Assembly (NCBI GenBank): GCA_016195115.1
Contig: JACQAI010000690.1
Location: 1 to 8,022 of the forward strand
Length of the DNA: 8,022 bases
Reading direction: 5' to 3'
Source of the DNA: Pseudomonadota bacterium
GTDB lineage: Bacteria > Pseudomonadota > Alphaproteobacteria > Elsterales > Elsteraceae
In this document: positions 1 to 5,650 of the stretch, piece after piece
How the letters are laid out: each line of letters begins with the position of its first letter
How positions within the stretch are numbered: position 1 is the first letter of the stretch
Notes under the pieces: model-generated
What the model was told of the DNA's origin: nothing
The model's database searches: none
Seen by the model: only the letters and a program-made list of their open reading frames with translations
Made by a program: the position numbers and the translations under genes

Positions 1-1870
1 GCAGGCCCGACGCTGGGTCTTTCTGGATCGGGCTTTCGATCAGCTCGCGGCCGCTCACCAAGGCATCGAGGCCGGCGTCGTCGGCACAGCGCAGCAGGCC
101 GGCGACCGCCGGTCGGCGCAGGTTGCAGTCGATCAACAGCACCTTGAGCCCGGCCTTGGCCGCGCTGCGCCCCAACGACGCCGCGAAAAAGGTCTTGCCG
201 GCGCCGGGCAGCGTCGAGGTCACGAGGATCACTTTGGGCTGCTTCGCGCCGGACGAGAATTCCAGCGTCGCGACGATCGAGCGCACCGCCTCGGAGAAGG
301 CCGAGCCGGGGCGATCGACGACCTCCATCGCCGCCGAGCTCGCGCCCAGGCGGATCCGGCGCAGCTTGGGCAGCAGCGCCAGACAGGGCACGCCGACGAT
401 CGCCTCGATCTGTCCGACGCCGCGCACGCCATCGTCGGTCCGATCGCGCCACACCGCGATCATGGCACCGACCAGCAGGCCGCCACCGAGGCCCAGGAGC
501 AGCACGATGAAGGTCTTCGGAGCCGACGGGCGAAGCGGTTCGACGGCGGCCGAGACTAGCCGCGCATCGGCGCGAATCAGCAATTCCTGGTCGGCCGTTT
601 CGGCAGCATGCGCCAGAAAGGTGGCGAGCTCGGCACGCTCGGATTGCGCCTGCTGCTCGAGCTCGCGAAGCCGCACGTCGGCCGTGCTCGCACTGCTGAC
701 GGCGCGCTGAAGGTTGTCGATCGTGGCCCGCAGACTGCCGGCCCGCGCCCGCGCCATGTCGGCTTCGGCCGCGACCGACAGCGCGATCTTGTCGATCTCG
801 CCGGCGATCTTGTGGCGCAGGTCGGCGATTTCCGATTTGGAGCCTTGGGCCGCCGGGTGCTTCTCGCCGTAGCGGCTGGCCGCCTCGGCGGCTTTGCGGG
901 TGAGCTGCGCCTCCTGGTCGCGCAGCACCTGGATCAGCGGCGAGGCCAGTACTTCGGGTGCCGCGGCGGTCTCGCTGCCGGTGCGGGCGATCTCTTTGAG
1001 GTTGCGGGCGCGCGCTTCGCGCTGCGCCAGCTCGGCCGTCGCCAGCACCAGCTGGCTGTTGAGCTCGGCCAGCTGCTGTTGGGTGATCGTGAGGCCTTTG
1101 GTGTCGACCAGGTTGTTCTGCTGGCGGAACAGGCGAAGTGCCCATTCGGTGTCGTGCAGGTTGGCGCGCGCGGTCTGGATCCGCTGGGAGAGCCAGCGGC
1201 TGAGGCGCCCGATCGTCTCGGTCTTGTACTCCAGCTGGTCGCCGAGATAGAGCTCCGCCACGGTATTGGCGGCGGCGGCGGCGATCTTCGGGTCTTCGGA
1301 CTGATAGCGAATCTGGATGACGAACGACCGACCGTCGGTGACGACGGCGAGGCCGCGCCTGAATTCGTCGACCGCGGACAGCAGCTGACGATGAATCTCG
1401 GGGCTCGCGACGCCCGGGCGGGCGCCCAGAGCTTCGAGCAGTCCGTCATAGAGGCCGTCATAGAGGTCGGACAGCCAGACCAGGCTCGCGGGCAGCGCCG
1501 GCCCACGCGGGTCGCGCGGCGCGGCCACGACGCCGAGCTTCGCGACGGCGTTGGCCGCCAGGGTCCAAGATTCCAGAATCTGGACCTGCGTCCGGACCGT
1601 GGCGAAATCCATCGGGACGGCGCCCATGGCGGATTTGCCGGACGCCAACGACGCGTCGGCGCCTCCCAGCGCCAGCGTCGCCTGTGCGGTATAGCGATGC
1701 GGCGTCACCTTCAGGTAGCCGATCGCACAGGCCAGCCCCAAAATCGCCATCGCGAGGATCGCGCGGTAGCGGCGGCGCAGCAGCTGGGCCGCCCGGGGCA
1801 TGCGGGTTTCCGCGAACAGCGGGTTCGGCCGAGCCTTCGGATCCGGCGCTATGGTCATGAGGCGGCTCAT
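1..1870 (-). CDS. Wzz/GumC-type chain-length regulator fused to BY-tyrosine autokinase (3' end cut by window)
   Basis: Inner-membrane polysaccharide co-polymerase with a cytoplasmic bacterial tyrosine-kinase domain. The family controls chain length and export of exopolysaccharide through cycles of autophosphorylation. The visible 623 residues show TM1 at about 36-53 (AILAMAILGLACAIGYLKV), a Wzz domain at about 55-215, a long coiled-coil-prone periplasmic part (215-415) with the family motif YGEKHP at 334-339, a GNVR-like segment ending in the proline-rich PLRPSAPK (445-452), TM2 at about 454-473, then the kinase: Walker A TSTLPGAGKT (551-560) and Walker A' VLLIDCNLRRP (577-587). Walker B and the tyrosine-rich tail lie beyond the left edge. 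The start at 1870 is chosen because GGGGAG (1879-1884) sits 8 nt upstream; a second in-frame ATG is at 1858. It lies 27 bp after the PAS gene on the same strand, so the two are probably co-transcribed. The second Asp of Walker A' is Asn here. Confidence 0.93.
   Translation of the reverse strand, partial: MSRLMTIAPDPKARPNPLFAETRMPRAAQLLRRRYRAILAMAILGLACAIGYLKVTPHRYTAQATLALGGADASLASGKSAMGAVPMDFATVRTQVQILESWTLAANAVAKLGVVAAPRDPRGPALPASLVWLSDLYDGLYDGLLEALGARPGVASPEIHRQLLSAVDEFRRGLAVVTDGRSFVIQIRYQSEDPKIAAAAANTVAELYLGDQLEYKTETIGRLSRWLSQRIQTARANLHDTEWALRLFRQQNNLVDTKGLTITQQQLAELNSQLVLATAELAQREARARNLKEIARTGSETAAAPEVLASPLIQVLRDQEAQLTRKAAEAASRYGEKHPAAQGSKSEIADLRHKIAGEIDKIALSVAAEADMARARAGSLRATIDNLQRAVSSASTADVRLRELEQQAQSERAELATFLAHAAETADQELLIRADARLVSAAVEPLRPSAPKTFIVLLLGLGGGLLVGAMIAVWRDRTDDGVRGVGQIEAIVGVPCLALLPKLRRIRLGASSAAMEVVDRPGSAFSEAVRSIVATLEFSSGAKQPKVILVTSTLPGAGKTFFAASLGRSAAKAGLKVLLIDCNLRRPAVAGLLRCADDAGLDALVSGRELIESPIQKDPASGL
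1443..1466. repeat. Perfect 12-bp tandem duplication in the Wzz/kinase gene
   Basis: ccgtcatagagg occurs at 1443-1454 and again at 1455-1466. On the coding strand it gives LYDGLYDG at residues 136-143 of the chain-length regulator, in the periplasmic Wzz part. The copies are identical at DNA level, including third codon positions, which suggests recent slippage. Confidence 0.9.
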
Positions 1871-1897
1871 GCCGATCTCTCCCCAACATCTGAAGGG

Positions 1898-2281
1898 TCA
1901 GTCGCGCGGCGCGCCGAGCCGCGACACGCCGACATAGGCGGTCACGTCATCGTGCTGGTCGCGCACCCGATGGACGTCGAACGGCGTGCCCGCGCCACGC
2001 AGGTCGCCACCGAGATCCGGCAACTCGACGGTGATCGGCTCGTCGGACCAATTCCCCGAAGCCGGCAGCGCAGCCATGGGCCTGGTGCTGAGGAGTTGCC
2101 AGCCGCGCCCGATCACGTCCTGGCGCAGCAGACCGGTCGTCCGCGTGAACCCGGCGTTGACGAACACGATCGGCGCGTCGGGCAAGCGCGCGTCGGCGAT
2201 GAACAGCGCGACCGCACCGAGGTCGAGGAGCGTCTGCGGCACAGCGCCGTTGGCTTCGCTCGGGTTGCTGGCATGGCTCAT
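1898..2281 (-). CDS. Small stand-alone PAS protein, LOV-like but lacking the photoactive cysteine
   Basis: A 127-residue soluble protein made almost wholly of one PAS domain, with no signal peptide, membrane segment or output domain. The N-terminal half matches the LOV/PAS consensus: IADARLPDAPIVFVN (28-42), AGFTRTTG (43-50), VIGRGWQLLS (56-65). The C-terminal half ITVELPDLGG and VGVS (83-120) resembles the last LOV beta strands. In photoactive LOV proteins the motif is GxNCRFLQ; here it is GRGWQLLS, with Trp61 replacing the reactive Cys. The flavin-contacting Gln of the usual VGVQ is Ser120, and the linker between motif and strand is short. It is therefore probably a degenerate LOV or ordinary PAS sensor, and its ligand is unknown. 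The start at 2281 is chosen because GGAGG (2288-2292) lies 6 nt upstream; the frame stays open for 46 more codons to 2419, but that part does not look like PAS. It is first gene of a probable two-gene unit with the kinase. Confidence 0.85.
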   Translation of the reverse strand: MSHASNPSEANGAVPQTLLDLGAVALFIADARLPDAPIVFVNAGFTRTTGLLRQDVIGRGWQLLSTRPMAALPASGNWSDEPITVELPDLGGDLRGAGTPFDVHRVRDQHDDVTAYVGVSRLGAPRD

Positions 2282-2373
2282 GTCGCGCCTCCGCGGGTTC
2301 GCCACTGGCAGCGCGAACCGCGGGGGAAAGTCTCGGGCGAGACCCGTCCGAACCCGAGTTAAGTTTGGTGAGC

Positions 2374-2654
2374 GTTTGTAAGAGCTTGGCCGGAGCGGAA
2401 GTGCCTCCCGGCAATTCACCGACTTCAGTTAATAATGGTTAACAAATTCACCCGAATAGAGTAATCGACTTGATCAAAACTCCATGAAACAGAATATCTT
2501 TACAAACTAATGAATCTCCGTGAACCAACGCAAGCCGCTGACCAAGTCTCGTGAGCCAGATCAACCAGTCACTTCAGCCAGGTAAACTGCCCCATCTTAC
2601 AGGTTATGCAAACATATCTATGCATCTTGAGAATATTTTAAACGTTTGTTAGAG
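2374..2654. repeat. Dispersed GTTTGTnAGAG motif, three copies
   Basis: GTTTGTAAGAG at 2374-2384 and GTTTGTTAGAG at 2644-2654 match at 10 of 11 bases in the same orientation; with the preceding C it is 11 of 12. A third copy, inverted, at 2498-2507 reads GTTTGTAAAG on the minus strand. A further GTTTG begins at 2363, exactly 11 bp before the first copy, the spacing usual for OmpR/PhoB-type tandem half-sites. The copies flank the control region, one near each gene start. A binding site for the neighbouring response regulator is an inference. Confidence 0.4.
2429..2442. promoter_or_regulatory. CtrA-like element (TTAA-N6-TTAA)
   Basis: On the minus strand this reads TTAACCATTATTAA. The first half equals the TTAACCAT half-site associated with the alphaproteobacterial master regulator CtrA. 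The full CtrA consensus is TTAA-N7-TTAA, whereas the spacer here is 6, so the match is imperfect. It lies about 150 bp upstream of the PAS gene start. Function is inferred from the motif alone. Confidence 0.25.
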
Positions 2655-2782
2655 GAATCACGGTCAAATTGCACTGAGGTATCGATGGGTTGCAATCTCT
2701 TACCGCTTCTCTCCGATCGGGGATTAACGGCGCCGGTAGAGCGCTGCGCAGGAGGAGGCTCTACTGACGAGGGGAGCGCATT

Positions 2783-3541
2783 GTGGTGATGGCAAGTCAG
2801 TCTTCCCAACCCGCACCGGCGGCGCCACACAAGCCCCACGTTCTGATCGTCGAAGACGACCCCGCGGTCTCGAAGCTGATCAAGACCTATCTCGAGCGCG
2901 AGGGCTACGACCCCGCCGTGGTCGAGACCGTGGCCGGGCTGCGCGCGGCCGCCGAGGCGAGCAAGGTCGATCTCGTCATTCTCGACATCGGCCTGCCGGA
3001 TGAGGACGGCTGGAGCGCGCTGCGCTGGCTGCGCGCGCGCGGCAACGTGCCGGTCATCATGCTGACCGGCAAGAGCGACACGGTCGACAAGGTGATCGGG
3101 CTCGAGCTCGGAGCCGACGACTATCTCGCCAAGCCGTTCGATCTGCGCGAGCTGCTGGCCCGCATGCACAGCGTCCAGCGGCGCGCCGATCAGGCGCAGG
3201 CGGTGGCGGGCGACGCGGCGAAAGAGCAAGCGCTCACGTTCGCCGAGTGGGTGCTCGACCTGTCGAGCCAGCAATTGAAGTCCGAGGCCGGCGAGCCCGT
3301 CCACCTGACGCAGGCTGAGTACCGGATCCTCGTGCTGCTGGCGCAGAACCCGCGCCGCGTGGTCACCCGCGACCAGTTGATGGACGTCATGGCCGGCCGC
3401 GATTGGGAGCCGTTCGATCGCAGCATCGACGTGCACATCAGCAATCTGCGGCGCAAGCTCGATACCAGCCCCAAAGCGGCCAGCCTGATCCGCACCGTCC
3501 GCGGCACCGGGTACATGTTCATCCCCGATCGCGGTGCGTAG
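2783..3541 (+). CDS. OmpR/PhoB-family response regulator transcription factor
   Basis: Two-component response regulator of 252 residues, a normal length for the family. The receiver domain (about 18-133) has the acidic cluster EDD at 24-26, phospho-acceptor Asp68 in ILDIGLPDEDG, Thr95 in MLTGK and Lys117 in LAKPF, so all key residues are present. A linker of about 15 residues leads to a winged-helix DNA-binding domain (about 148-247) with the recognition-helix segment RSIDVHISNLRRKLD (213-227) and the wing IRTVRGTGYMF. The start is GTG 2783: GAGGGGAG (2769-2776) lies 6 nt before it. GTG 2786 and ATG 2789 follow directly in frame and are alternatives. It is divergent from the PAS/kinase unit and convergent with the export lipoprotein gene. 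No histidine kinase is encoded in the window, so its partner is unknown. Control of the surrounding polysaccharide genes is an inference from position. Confidence 0.95.
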   Translation: MVMASQSSQPAPAAPHKPHVLIVEDDPAVSKLIKTYLEREGYDPAVVETVAGLRAAAEASKVDLVILDIGLPDEDGWSALRWLRARGNVPVIMLTGKSDTVDKVIGLELGADDYLAKPFDLRELLARMHSVQRRADQAQAVAGDAAKEQALTFAEWVLDLSSQQLKSEAGEPVHLTQAEYRILVLLAQNPRRVVTRDQLMDVMAGRDWEPFDRSIDVHISNLRRKLDTSPKAASLIRTVRGTGYMFIPDRGA

Positions 3542-3561
3542 CCCGGCCAGGCGTCGGAACC

Positions 3562-4179
3562 TCAGAACAGGCGTTCGCCGATCCGGATCAGATCGCCGGG
3601 CAGGATCGGGCTGGTCTCGTCCGCCGGCTGCTGGCGGGCGCCCGGATCGTCGAAATGCTGCACCGTGATGGTGCGCCGCGAGGCCCGATAGGTGTAGCCG
3701 CCCGCGATCGCGACGCCGTGCGCCACGGTCATGCCCGCGACATAGGGATAGGGTCCCGGCTTCAGGACTTCGCCCAGGACATAGAATGGCCGGTAGGCGA
3801 CCGTGCTGACCGTGACGTGCGGGTTCTGCAGAAAGCCCTGCGCCAACCGGTGCTCGATCGCTTGTTCGAGCTCACGGCTGGTCAGCCCCTTGGCTTCGAT
3901 CCGGCCGCCCAGCTTGAGCGGCACCGCTCCCGCGGCGTCGACGTCGTAGTCCCCGGACAGCTCCGGTTCGCCGAACACCTCGACCCGCAGCCGATCGCCC
4001 GGACCGAGGCGATAGTCGGTCGGCGCGGCGGCCAAGCGCGCGCCAGACGGCTCGCCGCCGCACGCCGCCAGAGCCAGCGCCGCCAAGAGCATGCCGCGCT
4101 GCGCCAGGCGGGACAGCCGCCCTGCCCTAAAGGCGCGCCGACAATCGGAACAGCGCCAGAATCTGATCGAAGCTCGCAT
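3562..4179 (-). CDS. Polysaccharide export lipoprotein, Wza/GumB (OPX) type
   Basis: Outer-membrane or periplasmic export protein that links the Wzz/BY-kinase protein to the outer-membrane exit. Signal and lipobox: LLAALALAAC with lipidation Cys40. The poly-export domain runs from about 54 (TDYRLGPGDRLRVEVFGEPE) to 128 and an SLBB-like domain from about 131 (PFYVLGEVLKPGPYPYVAG) to 178; the end is ILPGDLIRIGERLF. It is short, with no C-terminal Wza-type amphipathic helix, so it probably depends on a separate barrel, fitting the beta-barrel gene just upstream. The start is uncertain. ATG 4179 overlaps the barrel gene by 53 nt and gives a 30-residue N-terminal region before the hydrophobic core. 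ATG 4092 would leave MLLAALALAAC with no basic residue. A non-standard CTG at 4116 would give a near-ideal lipoprotein signal. The stop is 20 bp from the convergent regulator stop. Confidence 0.92.
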   Translation of the reverse strand: MRASIRFWRCSDCRRAFRAGRLSRLAQRGMLLAALALAACGGEPSGARLAAAPTDYRLGPGDRLRVEVFGEPELSGDYDVDAAGAVPLKLGGRIEAKGLTSRELEQAIEHRLAQGFLQNPHVTVSTVAYRPFYVLGEVLKPGPYPYVAGMTVAHGVAIAGGYTYRASRRTITVQHFDDPGARQQPADETSPILPGDLIRIGERLF

Positions 4180-5512
4180 CGCTGAAATTGGCCTCGCGTT
4201 GACTGTAGGTCAGGCTGAAGCCGGCCGCGAGCGCGTCGCCGATGGCATAGCGCACGCCGAAGCCGGCCTGGGTGAAGGTCTCATGACGGGTCTGACCGAT
4301 ATAGTCGCGATCGGCCCGGAACACGCTCGCGTGCAGAAGAACCGAGCGCAGCAGCTCGTGATCGAGCGCCATCGTCACGGCGGTCTGGCGATAGCCCGAG
4401 AAGCCGTTGAGCGTGGCGTCCTCGACGCTGCGTCCCGCCTCGGCGCGCACCGTCGTGAGCAAGGTCGGCGTCCAGGCCAGGCTGGCGCCGAAGGCCGGTG
4501 TCGTGAACGAGGCGAGCTGCGGCGAGGCATAGTGTTGCTGCATGACGCCGACGAAGATCTCACCCGACAGCGGCCCGCCCGGCGTCACCTGAGCCCCCAG
4601 CACCTCTTGATAGTTTTGCGAATCGCGATCGAGCCCGAGGACGAGCCGGCGGTAGGCCGTGCTGCGATAGCGCACCTGGGCGAACACGCGCAGCGCCTCG
4701 GGAACCACACCGTAGGCGAGCCGCAGGCGGGGCGCGAAGGCCGCGCGATCGAGGATGCTGTTGTCGATCGGGCCGGTCGCGGCGGCGACGTTCGAGTACG
4801 CGAAATCCTCATAGCGCAGCTCGATCTCGGCCTCCGCGTCGCCGAGCCGCCGGAGATAGTCGACGCGCGTCTGCGCGATGTCCACCGGCGTCGGCGCGTT
4901 GCCGCGGGCATCGTCGGGCGAGCCGCGCGGAACATGGCTGTGCTGGAAGGCGGCGCCGCCGCCAAGCGCGCTGTCGCGATCGATGTCGTAGCGGCCCTCC
5001 GACCCGACCTGGCCGTCGGTGTAGTCCTCGCCGGAGAAGCGCGCGAACAGGCCCTCCCGCAACGCCGCCGAAAACGTCGCGGCGTGGGCACCCCACAACG
5101 AGCTCACCGCCACCGACGGGTTGATCACCGTAACGGCGTCCGACTTCGGGTGGCTGGACTTCGCGAAAACGTTGCTGTTGAAGGTCTCATCCACGGTGAG
5201 GCGAGGTGCGACGCGGAAGTCGTCGACCGTGATGCCGGAGTCGTCGGGACGTCCCTCGCGCCCGGCGTAGTAGGCGAAATCGAGCGGCGGCGGGGCCTGG
5301 CGGAAATAACCTGGCGCCGCGAATCGACCGCTTGCGTCGCCGAGCACGACATCGACCGAGGAGGCGGGCCCGCTCACCGGATGCAGCGCTGCCGATTGGG
5401 CGCGGGCCTCCTGTGCGCCACCGCCGGCGATCAGGACGGCGATCAGGACGGCGATCAGCGCGGGTCGCAAGGGGATCCGCCGGATGACCGATTGCTCAAG
5501 TCGATCGCGCAC
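4127..5512 (-). CDS. Outer-membrane beta-barrel protein of exopolysaccharide locus (BBP2-like)
   Basis: A 461-residue exported protein. The signal peptide has basic residues (RRIPLRP), the hydrophobic core LIAVLIAVLIAGGG (19-32), and probable cleavage after Ala38 (ARA/QS). The rest is rich in alternating polar/non-polar strands with aromatic and Arg residues, e.g. AEIELRYEDFAYS (228-240), LRVFAQVRYRSTAYRRLVLG, AGFGVRYAIGDALAAGFSLTYSQRE, as in outer-membrane barrels. FRVAPRLTVDETFNSNVF (99-116) resembles the N-terminal strand of the putative beta-barrel porin 2 family often found in alphaproteobacterial polysaccharide loci. It probably forms the outer-membrane exit or an accessory to the OPX lipoprotein encoded next. 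The start is GTG 5512; an in-frame TAG lies four codons upstream and no clear ribosome site precedes it, so an internal TTG at 5470 is possible. The signal peptide is encoded by a 12-bp tandem repeat. Confidence 0.85.
   Translation of the reverse strand: MRDRLEQSVIRRIPLRPALIAVLIAVLIAGGGAQEARAQSAALHPVSGPASSVDVVLGDASGRFAAPGYFRQAPPPLDFAYYAGREGRPDDSGITVDDFRVAPRLTVDETFNSNVFAKSSHPKSDAVTVINPSVAVSSLWGAHAATFSAALREGLFARFSGEDYTDGQVGSEGRYDIDRDSALGGGAAFQHSHVPRGSPDDARGNAPTPVDIAQTRVDYLRRLGDAEAEIELRYEDFAYSNVAAATGPIDNSILDRAAFAPRLRLAYGVVPEALRVFAQVRYRSTAYRRLVLGLDRDSQNYQEVLGAQVTPGGPLSGEIFVGVMQQHYASPQLASFTTPAFGASLAWTPTLLTTVRAEAGRSVEDATLNGFSGYRQTAVTMALDHELLRSVLLHASVFRADRDYIGQTRHETFTQAGFGVRYAIGDALAAGFSLTYSQREANFSDASFDQILALFRLSARL
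5425..5458. repeat. 12-bp tandem repeat inside signal-peptide coding sequence
   Basis: The unit cggcgatcagga occurs twice exactly (5425-5436, 5437-5448), followed by 10 matching bases of a third copy (5449-5458). On the coding (minus) strand it encodes LIAV-LIAV-LIAG, the hydrophobic core of the barrel protein's signal peptide. The unit length is a multiple of three, so gain or loss of copies would change core length by four residues without a frameshift. Confidence 0.9.
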
Positions 5513-5650
5513 GCGCGCAAGCTAGTCGCGTTCTGTCGCCGCGCTCAACGCCCCGAATGTAAAGATCGACAAATGGCGGTGAAAGCAGGTGAAAGCCGGT
5601 CTGGTTCGGACGACACTGTCGCGTGATTCGCACCTCGTCTGGCCGAATCC
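5513..5650. promoter_or_regulatory. 138-bp divergent region with 10-bp direct repeat
   Basis: This region separates the divergent barrel and KpsS-like genes and must carry promoters for both unless they are read from outside. It contains ggtgaaagca (5578-5587) followed at once by ggtgaaagcc (5588-5597), a 10-bp tandem direct repeat plus a further GGT, about one helical turn apart. Such spacing is typical of tandem regulator half-sites. No clear -35/-10 pair was seen. Confidence 0.45.

Larger units (their letters stand above)
2282..2782. promoter_or_regulatory. 501-bp AT-rich divergent control region between PAS/kinase unit and response regulator
   Basis: No convincing gene is seen here. About 2420-2700 is visibly AT-rich compared with the GC-rich genes on both sides, as expected for a control region serving two divergent units. 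It holds a TTAA-N6-TTAA element (2429-2442), an 8-bp palindrome TTGATCAA (2470-2477), three copies of a GTTTGTnA motif (2374, 2498 inverted, 2644), and a palindrome AAACGTTT (2640-2647). No sigma-70 promoter with two good hexamers was found; the best is TTGAGA (2627-2632), 17 bp, TAGAGG (2650-2655), which is weak at -10. No hairpin strong enough to call as an RNA gene or terminator was seen. Confidence 0.7.

Noticed and set aside
1898..2281. Functional blue-light (LOV) photoreceptor
   Set aside because: The reactive Cys is Trp and the flavin-contacting Gln is Ser, so standard LOV photochemistry is not expected.
608..2362. Long plus-strand open frame (584 codons) opposite the kinase and PAS genes
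   Set aside because: It is antisense to clearly recognisable Wzz/BY-kinase and PAS coding sequence; its product is an Arg/Gly/Ala/Gln-rich composition typical of GC-rich antisense frames with no domain.
2282..2419. N-terminal extension of the PAS gene up to 2419
   Set aside because: The extension is Arg/Pro-rich with no PAS similarity, while ATG 2281 has GGAGG at 6-nt spacing.
2627..2655. Sigma-70 promoter TTGAGA-17-TAGAGG before the response regulator
   Set aside because: The -10 hexamer is a poor match; not listed as a separate feature.
2618..3436. Minus-strand open frame of 272 codons opposite the response regulator
   Set aside because: The plus strand encodes an intact response regulator with all key residues; the reverse frame is its shadow.
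3542..3561. Terminator between the convergent regulator and export lipoprotein genes
   Set aside because: The 20-bp gap holds no clear inverted repeat or T-run.
4091..5626. Plus-strand open frame of 511 codons opposite the barrel gene
   Set aside because: It is low-complexity Arg/Ala/Glu-rich antisense frame. The minus strand has a signal peptide and beta-barrel pattern, so that strand is coding.
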